Source of the DNA: Carboxylicivirga sediminis
GTDB lineage: Bacteria; Bacteroidota; Bacteroidia; Bacteroidales; Marinilabiliaceae
Assembly: GCF_018156225.1 (NCBI RefSeq)
Contig: NZ_JAGTAR010000013.1
Coordinates: 62,001-126,000 of the forward strand
Length of the DNA: 64,000 bases
Direction of reading: 5' to 3'
Of this stretch, positions 20,869-29,502 are shown piece by piece (position 1 is the first letter of the stretch; each line of letters opens with the position of its first letter). The notes beneath the pieces were generated by a model that saw nothing but the letters and a program-made list of their open reading frames with translations, was not told where the DNA came from and ran no database searches. The translations under genes and the position numbers were made by a program.

Positions 20869-23166
20869 TTAATTAACATTGGCAACAAGCACATCGCCTT
20901 TCTTTAATTTGATCGTTAATATGCCGTTTTGCTCAGTAAACTCATGACTACATTTAAATTTGGAGTCAAAAGGATTTTGAAGTTGAATTTCGCCATCAGC
21001 ATTAGCCATTATTTCAATGTTATCGACTTTTCCCATCTTCATTTCTGCAGAAACCAGAAATGCCCCATAAGTTCTTAGTTTATTAAAACTAACATCCTTC
21101 CAGTCGGATGGCAGTGCCGGAAATAGTTTTACAATGCCCGTATGGCTTTGAATAAGCATATCCTGGATGGCTGATGCAAATGCAAAATTTCCTTCCAAGG
21201 TAAAAGGACGATATGTCATATTTGAGTATCCCGCCTGACACTGATCTCCATTCGCATGGAATGAGTTCTTCAGACAAAAACATTCTGCAAAAATACGTAA
21301 CACACGAGCAGCATTATCACCATCGAATGCACGTGCATATAGATTACCTTGCCAACTGAATGAATAACCTGTCCATGCTCCAGAACCTTGAGCCTCTAGG
21401 TTTTGCAGTGTGTTATTTATCGTTTTGGCATCCTCTGAACCATTGGAAATATCGATTAAACCAAGCGGGTGAAAACCCATAAGGTGAGAGAAATGACGAT
21501 GCGATTCATGATATGTTACTTCTGGGGCAAACATTAATCCTGTTTCCTCATCAATAGCCAGTTCCGGCCATTCTGACAATATCTGTAACCATTTATCAGC
21601 ATCTTCCTTTAAACCAAGTTCTGCAGCAAGTTCTGCGGCTTTTTCATAGTTCCACCGAATAAGAGCCAAATCAAAATTTGTAGTTTCTGAGAACCAGGCT
21701 TTGGCAGAGTTATCATATATCTCAGGACTAGAGCTAATCAAGAGTTTTCTGCGCCCCTTTTCATCTTTAACTGCCATTTCATCAAGATAAATTGCTACAT
21801 CTTTTAACCAAGGATAGGCTTTCTGCTCAAGAAAATCTCTGTCCATAGTATATTGCCAATGTAAATAAAAGTGATGCCCCAACCAGGATGCCACCGTTTG
21901 TCCAAAAGAATACTGAATCCATCCCCCCATCGGTTCTCCATCTAATGTACTCACTCCTGGCACGTTCATTCCATTTACATCAAAATAATCTCTGGTATAT
22001 TTTTTAAACACATCGCGGTGCTCCCACAACCAGTTAATAAACCCTTCTTCTAGATTTAAATAGTTACCTGTATAGGCGGGCCAGTAACTTAATTGAGTAT
22101 TTAGATCATGGTGAAAATCACCTTTCCATGGTGGTAACTTACCATGATCAGCTGTCCAAACGGCCTGTAAGGAAATAGGTGGAGCATCGGCTCTGGCGGC
22201 TGAACCAAATTTGTACATCTCAAGATAATACTGACGTTCAAGTAAATCATCAGGAATGCTGATTGATGATTGCGCCCAATAGTTCTTCCACCACAACAAA
22301 TGCCCTTCTTTGGCAGATAGATAACCTTCTGATACTGCGTTGGCAACAACCTCTTCTGCCTTAACGCTCGCTTTCACTTTTTCATTCTCTGATGAAATTG
22401 ACCAACATCCAGTTAGCGTTTGAGCTCCTTTTTCCCATTGAGTATATATCTGATATTTAAAATCATTCCACCCATTTTGGTTGTAGCAGATGTTATCATC
22501 ACCTTTTGTTATTACACCTTGTTTGTAACCTAATTGGTTAAGGTCGGTCTTTGCCTGACTTGTATACCCTTCTTCATTAGGGCGGTCATATGACGGAGAA
22601 ATCATTTCGATAGAAAGTTCTTCAGGCAGATTCTCAAACTGATACCAACCAACTGGCTCACTGGCATGAACAAAAGTTGTTAACCTGGCTCCATTTATCC
22701 ATTCTACAGTACAAATGGCAGATGAAACATCTAAATCAACTTTTTTCACATCACCTAATGCATCAATATTAAACTCAATAGCTCCTGCAGGGATTTTTGA
22801 TGGCGCTGGCAATTTATCGTATGGCACATCAAAAGCTTCCTGAACCTTATTGTATTCACCGGCTTTCCAATGTTTATAAACATCCTTAAACTTCCATTTA
22901 TCAAAGTCGATGTTCTCCATTGGCCTCAAGTCCCACAAATCTGCTCTATCCAATGAGAATCTCAAACGTCCGCTCTTTTGCCAAACCAGGTTGCCAACTG
23001 TGGCATTTCCAAGTGGAATTGCTTCATCCCACACATGCGCCAGTTTTTCAAACTCAAGACCATGCTTTGCATAGCTATTGGGACTTGATTTTTGCGATTG
23101 TTGACACGAAATAAACATGCCAATAACGATCAAAACACTTAATCCAATTTTTGTGAAGTTCTTCAT
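20869..23166 (-). CDS. Divergent GH95-like glycoside hydrolase lipoprotein
   Basis: About 765 aa from the ATG at 23166, which gives a lipoprotein signal (IGMFISC, Cys21); a start at 23241 would overlap the upstream gene and bury the signal peptide. GH95 architecture is visible: N-terminal beta domain with WDEAIPLGNATVGN, then the (alpha/alpha) barrel. The catalytic neighbourhood is altered relative to the paralogue at 1808-4150. The two-Asn motif reads HHDLNTQLSYWP (first Asn replaced by Asp, about D354; second kept, about N356). SPE is kept (about E482). The activating Asp of QLDGN is replaced by Glu in FTLEGNF (about E658). It may act on a different sugar or linkage. The mutarotase-like gene ends 7 bp upstream. 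Confidence 0.75.
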   Translation of the reverse strand: MKNFTKIGLSVLIVIGMFISCQQSQKSSPNSYAKHGLEFEKLAHVWDEAIPLGNATVGNLVWQKSGRLRFSLDRADLWDLRPMENIDFDKWKFKDVYKHWKAGEYNKVQEAFDVPYDKLPAPSKIPAGAIEFNIDALGDVKKVDLDVSSAICTVEWINGARLTTFVHASEPVGWYQFENLPEELSIEMISPSYDRPNEEGYTSQAKTDLNQLGYKQGVITKGDDNICYNQNGWNDFKYQIYTQWEKGAQTLTGCWSISSENEKVKASVKAEEVVANAVSEGYLSAKEGHLLWWKNYWAQSSISIPDDLLERQYYLEMYKFGSAARADAPPISLQAVWTADHGKLPPWKGDFHHDLNTQLSYWPAYTGNYLNLEEGFINWLWEHRDVFKKYTRDYFDVNGMNVPGVSTLDGEPMGGWIQYSFGQTVASWLGHHFYLHWQYTMDRDFLEQKAYPWLKDVAIYLDEMAVKDEKGRRKLLISSSPEIYDNSAKAWFSETTNFDLALIRWNYEKAAELAAELGLKEDADKWLQILSEWPELAIDEETGLMFAPEVTYHESHRHFSHLMGFHPLGLIDISNGSEDAKTINNTLQNLEAQGSGAWTGYSFSWQGNLYARAFDGDNAARVLRIFAECFCLKNSFHANGDQCQAGYSNMTYRPFTLEGNFAFASAIQDMLIQSHTGIVKLFPALPSDWKDVSFNKLRTYGAFLVSAEMKMGKVDNIEIMANADGEIQLQNPFDSKFKCSHEFTEQNGILTIKLKKGDVLVANVN

Positions 23167-23173
23167 TATTCTC

Positions 23174-24172
23174 TTAGAATTTATTAAACTGATATTTTCT
23201 TTTCCACGTAAATGATTGTCCACTATCCAATGTAAATTCAATCATTGGCTCTGTGCATAATGCTAATTTCCATAGGTATATAAAAAATGGGCCACACTTC
23301 TTATCTTCAATAACCTTAACTGAAGTGCTTGTATTAGAATTAACTACAAAATATTCCTGCGCGTTTTTGCACTTAATATGCCCCCCTATCCATTCTGACT
23401 TAAAATCAATTACATTAATCTTAATTTCATTCTCCTCAAAACTGATTCGGGAATCAAACTTATCGACCGGTTCTACCTTATCTGAGAAAACAATTTTATA
23501 ATCTTGACCGATGAAATTCTTATCAAAACAGAAGAAATTATGACAATATGGATTAGCATCAATCTTCTTATCACCGCAATTCTTTAGGCTATGAATTATT
23601 TCCAATTCAGCTTTATCATCGGTAAGTCGGATTTCTTTCTCATATTCGTAGGCATAACCAAAGTCCGTTACCAGGTTTTGCTTGAAAACGATACAATTAT
23701 CTTCTGTATGTATATCCCATTTACCAGGCTTTATGATTTTGTATGGATAATCCCAGAAATATGGTTCCTGACTAGCTCGCTGCAAAACACCTACGCCTAT
23801 CTTAACAAATGGCTCTCCAACTTTTGCTTCATCATAACCAAGAGGATTACGAAACTCTTCTGCTGTTCCTGTACCTGTCCCCGGTACTAACGGATCATGG
23901 ACACCACCATTCGCTGTTCCGTTATACATTTGCCATGATTGAAGAAATTCATGCTCTCCGTATTCAATTTGAGCAATCATACCAGACCAATCAAAACGTG
24001 TGCTTCTGTAATAACCATTGTGTTCATCAGGCATTAAGACAGTTATTTTGATCGAATCATTTTGAAGAATAACCATAGGGTATTCCTGATTTGTTTTTAA
24101 ACCTGAGTCAGCTAATAACCTTTCTGAAGTCCAACAGAGCCCAATTAAAAATATTATAATAATTCGATACAT
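23174..24172 (-). CDS. Secreted galactose-mutarotase-fold protein
   Basis: The protein has 332 aa with a signal peptide (residues 1-21). Its features point to an aldose-epimerase-like beta-sandwich: IKITVLMPDEHNGYYRSTRFDWSG near the N-terminus, YEYEKEIRLTDDKAELEIIHSLKN in the middle, and the His of ANPYCHNFF in a position where mutarotases carry a catalytic His. It may interconvert anomers of released sugars in the periplasm or simply bind sugar. It is 7 bp upstream of the divergent GH95 gene, so the two are surely co-expressed. Confidence 0.65.
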   Translation of the reverse strand: MYRIIIIFLIGLCWTSERLLADSGLKTNQEYPMVILQNDSIKITVLMPDEHNGYYRSTRFDWSGMIAQIEYGEHEFLQSWQMYNGTANGGVHDPLVPGTGTGTAEEFRNPLGYDEAKVGEPFVKIGVGVLQRASQEPYFWDYPYKIIKPGKWDIHTEDNCIVFKQNLVTDFGYAYEYEKEIRLTDDKAELEIIHSLKNCGDKKIDANPYCHNFFCFDKNFIGQDYKIVFSDKVEPVDKFDSRISFEENEIKINVIDFKSEWIGGHIKCKNAQEYFVVNSNTSTSVKVIEDKKCGPFFIYLWKLALCTEPMIEFTLDSGQSFTWKRKYQFNKF

Positions 24173-24315
24173 CGCTTAAATCAATTAGTAGTTAGCACTA
24201 CTTATAAAGACACATGTAGCATCAAAAAGCCTAGGTGTTTTTGATGAAACTTTTTAAATGTTGCAAACTAAGGGTGATAATTTTTTTTTATTACTATTAA
24301 AATAGTTCAGCCATA

Positions 24316-24346
24316 ATAAATCACACATTACTGATATGTGATTTAT
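24316..24346 (-). terminator. Intercistronic stem-loop
   Basis: ATAAATCACACAT pairs with ATATGTGATTTAT (one mismatch) around a short loop. It lies between the unassigned hydrolase gene and the mutarotase-like gene in a 209-bp gap. The minus strand has no long T-run after the stem, so the role in termination or stability is uncertain. Confidence 0.5.
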
Positions 24347-24381
24347 TTAATACTTTACAATTAATTATTGTCAAAAAATAT

Positions 24382-27249
24382 CTATTGCCCTTGAATTAGC
24401 CTATATTTTAATACCGACTTATTTTTATGCTTCACCTGAATCTTCCCGTCAACTATATTATAAGGTACGTACTCAATAGGCCGATCGTTTATATCAAGTG
24501 CCTGTATTAAAATATTGGTTGTTAAACCCAAGACTGATGGATTAAATTCAACAATTTCGAAATCCTTAGCAGGAATAATTTCCCAACCGAAGGTTTCGTT
24601 TTTAAAGTATACTTTTCCATCACATCTAAAACTTTCATTTTCAAACACTGTCGCATGTGAATCAATATATATTTGATTGGCAGCCTGATTAAACTCTGCC
24701 AATCCTTTTGACTTCCACTTGCTTGACTGTCCATACACCGAGATTAGATCATATTCAGGATGATATGCCAAAAATCCATGTTCTGGTAAATCATACTTAA
24801 TACCTTTTGCATCAACTGTCCATACCTGGTCTGAGAAATTCACAAAAACCTTTAGGCCTGAAGAATAGTCAACAGAAAGTTTAGCTTGCTTGAGCAAATC
24901 CTTTTTGATAGCTTCAGAAGAGCTAACATAGTTAATTCCATCAAAGTATTTAATGCCAGAGACTGGAATCATTGAATAATATTGCTGTAACGGTTGAAGC
25001 ATCGCATAGCGTTTTATTCGCTCAGTAATATCTCCATTGATTAGTCCAATGTGGCCATACGCTAATGTATATGCCAGATACTCCACCCCTTCCACATAAA
25101 CGTTTCCAGCATCCATCTCAAGGGGGTGTATTTTTAATAACTGAAAATCTGGAAAAACATCAATCTTATTGAGTTTTGGGTTGAAATTTGCATAATTTCC
25201 ATCCACTAACCCTGCATACCACCAATGATAGTTACCTTCCGAGTAAACCGGCCCATGATAGGCTTTTTTCTCATTCATCAAAACCAGGCCGTAACATTCA
25301 TAGCTGCGCCTAAAAGTTGCTGCACCTGGTACTCTATGATCATAATCCACCCTTGCCACTGGTGAAACAGCTGTATGTACATCACAGTAACTATGATTGG
25401 TTCCAAACTCTTGGTGTATTAGTGGAGCAAATTTCTTTTGCTGCTCAACAGCTATCATTGGTTTTGGGGAGTAACATCGTGACCAACTAACTTCCCAAGC
25501 TCCATTTGGTTCCCGTTTAATCCAATCAGGATTCCAGTTGGCATTAACCGGTGCAAAATCTGTATAGTTAGAGTACAGACCAACAAGCCATCCTTTACTT
25601 TTTATGTTTTCCACCAAGTCTTGTACAGCTGCATTACCTCCTCTCCCCGGAGCTGATTCTGTTCTAAAAGTGTAACTCTCACCACCATCACGCCAAATAC
25701 CTTCATGATATCGTACGGCAACTTCTTTTAAACCTAAAGCTCTTAATTCTTTAGCTTGTTGTTTAAGGTAATCATGGTCTGGTGTACCTTCCACCATCCA
25801 AAGACGATGAGCCATAATAGAACGCATTGGAGACTTAGGGTTGTCCACTGTGGGTAATACCTCTTGTACATCGGGTGAAATATTTATAAACAGCTTCTCT
25901 CTTACCGGATTTCTAACCCCATTTGTTTTGGGAATGTATTTGACCCCATTATTGTAGCTTGCCCAGCCATCTTTGATATGATGACGACCAGGCGTAAAGT
26001 CCGATGCATCCGAGTAATACCAATCAAATTGCTTGAAGAAAAATAAATCATTACTGTATAATATCTGTGGAACACGATGGTCCCCATAGGTTAAAAACGG
26101 TACAGTGATGAGCTTTGCCTGTTCTTCAACTTTCGTCCTTCCAAGGTTTATAGAGCTAACATGACCTTCTTGACTCTTTTCATGTATACCTATAATTACT
26201 GATTTCTGCTTGATCGTATACCAAACATTAAACTTTACTTTCTTATGATTGTAAATAGCCAATGCTTCTACAAAGAGTGTATCGTTCTTAATTTTTGTTT
26301 TTTTAATATCCCATTCAACTAATTCTGCACTATCGAATTCAAGCTTAGCACCTTCATTAATGGGAATAACCTTATTGTTATATACTAATTTCAACCCATT
26401 TAAAAGGCCATGTTCAAGATTTAATTCATATCTAAATGATTGATCAGTGCCATCGTATTGCAGGGAGTAAGTCTCTCCTAATTTATTTATTGTATTTGAA
26501 TATTTACTCTTATTATCTGGTAAGATCGTCACATCTCTTAAAGGGAAAGGTAATTTATCGGGCCACTTTTCGTACTCAATCGGTTTAAGCTGTTCTTTAT
26601 AAACATAAATAGGCCCTAAAAAATAATTTAGCTCTAAATCAGTTATATTTCTTCGTCCTTTAAAGCGAACCCCTATAAATTTGGCAGGCAATTTAATATC
26701 TTCATTGAGCTTAATGTGGCTTAAATGCCAATACTTATGAATCATACCAGGATAACCTGCCTGAGTAAAGTCCAGCTCGTGAAGCTGTCCATTTGCTCCC
26801 TCAACAAGTGCAAAATGCCTCATTGCAGTCTCCCATTTTGGTTCGCCCCATAGCCAATGTGCTCCATAATTCCAGAAATCAATACAATCCCATGAATTGT
26901 CTATTACAATTGGCTTTTTGAGTTTTACCGTGATAGAAGCTTTCTTATCGGTTGCTTTAAAGTTTAATTTGCCACAATATTTACGATACAGCTGTTGTTC
27001 TTGCGTCTTTGTTAATGTCGCAATGCTGTTTTCTGTTTCCAATTCCCAAATCTTATCATCTTCGAAAGTAACCAAGGGAACTCTCGCTTCATTTCGATTA
27101 GCCATTTCATAAGGAGTGTTAGCCTGATGTCTGAACGGCTTGGTACTATCTTGTAGAGTACCTTGTGCACTTGTTGAATTAGAATTCAAAATAATTACAC
27201 TCAACAAAAAAAGAGCATTAATAACGCTAAACTGTCTAAGCAAAATCAT
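24382..27249 (-). CDS. Large putative glycoside hydrolase, family not recognised
   Basis: About 955 aa from the ATG at 27249, which begins with a signal peptide (MILLRQFSVINALFLLSVII) and cleavage near TSAQG. An upstream GTG adds 38 residues that are not signal-like and would run into the stem-loop. The N-terminal third is beta-rich with carbohydrate-binding character (VIDNSWDCIDFWNYGAHW), and the middle has a mutarotase-like domain. The section about 490-800 looks like a TIM barrel: MVEGTPDHDYLKQQAKELRA, LKEVAVRYHEGIWRDGG, GWLVGLYSNYTDFAP, NHSYCDVHTAVSP and HGPVYSEGNYHWWYAG. The Asp of YCDVHT and the Glu of VYSEGNYHW are candidate catalytic residues. I know no named family that fits. Confidence 0.6.
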   Translation of the reverse strand: MILLRQFSVINALFLLSVIILNSNSTSAQGTLQDSTKPFRHQANTPYEMANRNEARVPLVTFEDDKIWELETENSIATLTKTQEQQLYRKYCGKLNFKATDKKASITVKLKKPIVIDNSWDCIDFWNYGAHWLWGEPKWETAMRHFALVEGANGQLHELDFTQAGYPGMIHKYWHLSHIKLNEDIKLPAKFIGVRFKGRRNITDLELNYFLGPIYVYKEQLKPIEYEKWPDKLPFPLRDVTILPDNKSKYSNTINKLGETYSLQYDGTDQSFRYELNLEHGLLNGLKLVYNNKVIPINEGAKLEFDSAELVEWDIKKTKIKNDTLFVEALAIYNHKKVKFNVWYTIKQKSVIIGIHEKSQEGHVSSINLGRTKVEEQAKLITVPFLTYGDHRVPQILYSNDLFFFKQFDWYYSDASDFTPGRHHIKDGWASYNNGVKYIPKTNGVRNPVREKLFINISPDVQEVLPTVDNPKSPMRSIMAHRLWMVEGTPDHDYLKQQAKELRALGLKEVAVRYHEGIWRDGGESYTFRTESAPGRGGNAAVQDLVENIKSKGWLVGLYSNYTDFAPVNANWNPDWIKREPNGAWEVSWSRCYSPKPMIAVEQQKKFAPLIHQEFGTNHSYCDVHTAVSPVARVDYDHRVPGAATFRRSYECYGLVLMNEKKAYHGPVYSEGNYHWWYAGLVDGNYANFNPKLNKIDVFPDFQLLKIHPLEMDAGNVYVEGVEYLAYTLAYGHIGLINGDITERIKRYAMLQPLQQYYSMIPVSGIKYFDGINYVSSSEAIKKDLLKQAKLSVDYSSGLKVFVNFSDQVWTVDAKGIKYDLPEHGFLAYHPEYDLISVYGQSSKWKSKGLAEFNQAANQIYIDSHATVFENESFRCDGKVYFKNETFGWEIIPAKDFEIVEFNPSVLGLTTNILIQALDINDRPIEYVPYNIVDGKIQVKHKNKSVLKYRLIQGQ

Positions 27250-27350
27250 AGCAAACTGATATATTAACACTTTATACCCAAGGAGTAGCTTTAAACCTAA
27301 CGATAGGTGTAAAGTGAGATAATTGAAAATAATTACATCGAAAGGATGTT

Positions 27351-27387
27351 TAATCAAACTCACTACCCGAAGTAGTGAGTTTGATTA
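27351..27387 (-). terminator. Strong stem-loop behind the susCD block
   Basis: A perfect 16-bp stem (TAATCAAACTCACTAC against GTAGTGAGTTTGATTA) with a 5-nt loop lies 31 nt after the stop of the FN3-like lipoprotein gene. It has only a short A/T stretch behind it. Its position matches hairpins that let susCD mRNA accumulate above the downstream enzyme mRNA, as inferred from other PULs. Confidence 0.7.
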
Positions 27388-27417
27388 TCTAATGTAACTT
27401 AAATGTCACTAGAGATT

Positions 27418-27861
27418 TTAATAGTCACTTAAATTATTACTTATTCTGGTTGGGTAACTGTAACCAACTATGCCATCCGCATTAATCGCATACATACGAA
27501 TGATGTATGCAGTATCTTTAACAGCGAACCCTTCAATAAGAGCAGTAACAGCACCAATTCCTGTTTCTTCAATTTCCCCAACAACCTTCACTGCATCACC
27601 GTCAAGTTCAGGAAATTGCATTTCTAACAAAGATTCGGTGGTCTTTAACTGCCACAATACTCCAACCTCCTGAATCGGAGCTCCCCCATCGGTATAAACA
27701 CGACATCCCACTTCTGCAGATGTTTCGGTTATAATAGGACTTTTACTCTCATCAAGTAATATATTGGGTCGCGATAATGTTGGTGCTTCAATATCTTCAT
27801 CGCAACTACTAAATGTAAGCAGGGAAAACACTGCAATAAATGTTAATATATATTTATACAT
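27418..27861 (-). CDS. Small FN3-like surface lipoprotein (SusE-position)
   Basis: The protein has 147 aa with a lipoprotein signal (LLTFSSC, Cys20). The mature part is a single FN3/Ig-like domain ending in the typical pattern DTAYIIRMYAINADGIVGYSYP. It is encoded 15 bp after susD, where PULs usually carry a glycan-binding SusE/SusF-type or spacer lipoprotein. It is much shorter than SusE, so a single binding or scaffolding domain is the most that can be claimed. Confidence 0.7.
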   Translation of the reverse strand: MYKYILTFIAVFSLLTFSSCDEDIEAPTLSRPNILLDESKSPIITETSAEVGCRVYTDGGAPIQEVGVLWQLKTTESLLEMQFPELDGDAVKVVGEIEETGIGAVTALIEGFAVKDTAYIIRMYAINADGIVGYSYPTRISNNLSDY

Positions 27862-27876
27862 AGTCTTGACTTTTAA

Positions 27877-29502
27877 TTAATTGTAACCATTATTCTGCTT
27901 CATATTCGTATTTGAATTCATTTCTTCTCGAGGAATAGGCCAAACATAATCACGAGAAGAATTAAAAGAACGAATATCGAGAACTTTCGTTTTATATTGC
28001 CATTTATCTGTTGTTCCCATACCATCTCCAGGATAGGACATATCTTGTAAATAGGTTGCATCATATCCATGAACATCCTTCATCACATCCTCCATAATTC
28101 CCCATCGTCTGATATCATTTAATCGGTGTCCTTCAAAAACAAACTCTATGCGTCTTTCATTTCTAATAACGTCACGCATCTCGTCCTTACTTAAGCCAGG
28201 CATCGCATTAGTAAGTGTTGTCATACCAGCACGTACTCGCAACTCATCAATTGCTGCATATACGCTCATATCTGGGCCTGCTGCTTCATTTTGTGCTTCT
28301 GCATAGTTTAATAAAACTTCTGCATATCGAATAAAAAGTTTATTGGTTCCTTCACTCTTAGTTCTATCAAGAGCTTTACCATTATTAATCCATTTCTTTG
28401 GTTTAAACCCAGAACCACCTAAAATCCAGTTCTCTTCGAATCGTAAATTTACACGTCCCCAAAACTCTATTGTCCATGGAGCACCGGGATAATAAATTGA
28501 TGCCTCTAGGCGTGGATCTCTATTCATATAAGGATTTTCAGGATCATAACCTGAATTAGGATCGGTTATAGGCAGCCCATTAGCCATGTAATAAGATTCA
28601 GCTAACTCTAAGGTTGGTAGAAAAGATGGCCACCATTCCATTAAAGGCATTTGAAAAAAAGATGGATTGATTTGAGGTGTATAATGAACTTCAAAAATAG
28701 CTTCTGTTCCCGATACTTCAACCTCATTTTCTTCTAAGAATAATCCCTCATAATCCGAATATAAACTATACTTTCCAAGATCCATACAATCTTGTGCAGC
28801 TTTTGCCGCATTAACCCATTGCTTGTCATATAGGTAAACACGTGACAAAAATGAATAAGCAGCACCGCGTGTTATACGCCCTTGATCATCAGGACCATCA
28901 TAACTTTCTGGTAAAATTGGAATAATATCATTAAGATCCTCGATTATTTGCGCAATTATATCTGCTTTTGCAGTTCTTGCCGGCTCTTTATTTTCTAAAT
29001 CCGGTGCATCTAAAATTAATGGTACATCACCGAAAAAGTTAACTAAATCATGATAATACCAGGCACGCAAAAACTTTACTTCTGCAATGTAACGAGGAAT
29101 TTTATTAGAAATAAGTGTCGATTTTTCAATTGCATCTAAAAAAGCATTAGCTCGTGCTATGCCTGAATAATTTCGTTTCCAATGGGCTTCAACCCTGAAG
29201 TTCTCAGCTGTAACAGTTCCTCTGGCAAAATCAGTTGCTCCTTCCCAGGGAGAACGGTTAAAAGCATTATCTGTCATTACATCGTAATACATTGGATAGA
29301 CTCTTAACCACAAATTATCATCACTGCTAAAGTCAATGTTATTGTAGACCCCATTTACAACAGTTTCCACTTGTTTCTCAGTCTTCATAAAATCTTCTGG
29401 TCGACTAAAGTCTTTCGGTTCAGTATCCAGATAGTCTGCACATGCGCTCATTACAAGAGCGATGACTAATATATTTAGTTTACTAATAATCGTTCTCATC
29501 AT
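27877..29502 (-). CDS. SusD/RagB-family glycan-binding lipoprotein
   Basis: The protein has 541 aa with a lipoprotein signal (IALVMSAC, Cys21). The SusD-like N-terminal TPR region (DYLDTEPKDFSRPEDF, YNNIDFSSDDNLWLRVYPMYYDVMTDNAF, FLRAWYYHDLVNFFGDVPL) and the RagB C-terminal domain (RYAEVLLNYAEAQNEA, ELRVRAGM, RNERRIEFVFEGHRLNDIRRWG) are complete. It sits on the outer leaflet as a lid on SusC and binds the glycan. Its double ATG lies directly after the SusC stop codon with no gap, so the two are translationally coupled. Confidence 0.96.
   Translation of the reverse strand: MMRTIISKLNILVIALVMSACADYLDTEPKDFSRPEDFMKTEKQVETVVNGVYNNIDFSSDDNLWLRVYPMYYDVMTDNAFNRSPWEGATDFARGTVTAENFRVEAHWKRNYSGIARANAFLDAIEKSTLISNKIPRYIAEVKFLRAWYYHDLVNFFGDVPLILDAPDLENKEPARTAKADIIAQIIEDLNDIIPILPESYDGPDDQGRITRGAAYSFLSRVYLYDKQWVNAAKAAQDCMDLGKYSLYSDYEGLFLEENEVEVSGTEAIFEVHYTPQINPSFFQMPLMEWWPSFLPTLELAESYYMANGLPITDPNSGYDPENPYMNRDPRLEASIYYPGAPWTIEFWGRVNLRFEENWILGGSGFKPKKWINNGKALDRTKSEGTNKLFIRYAEVLLNYAEAQNEAAGPDMSVYAAIDELRVRAGMTTLTNAMPGLSKDEMRDVIRNERRIEFVFEGHRLNDIRRWGIMEDVMKDVHGYDATYLQDMSYPGDGMGTTDKWQYKTKVLDIRSFNSSRDYVWPIPREEMNSNTNMKQNNGYN

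Noticed and set aside
24382-27363. Longer GTG start for the large hydrolase
   Set aside because: The added residues are not signal-like and run into the strong stem-loop; the ATG at 27249 begins a normal signal peptide.
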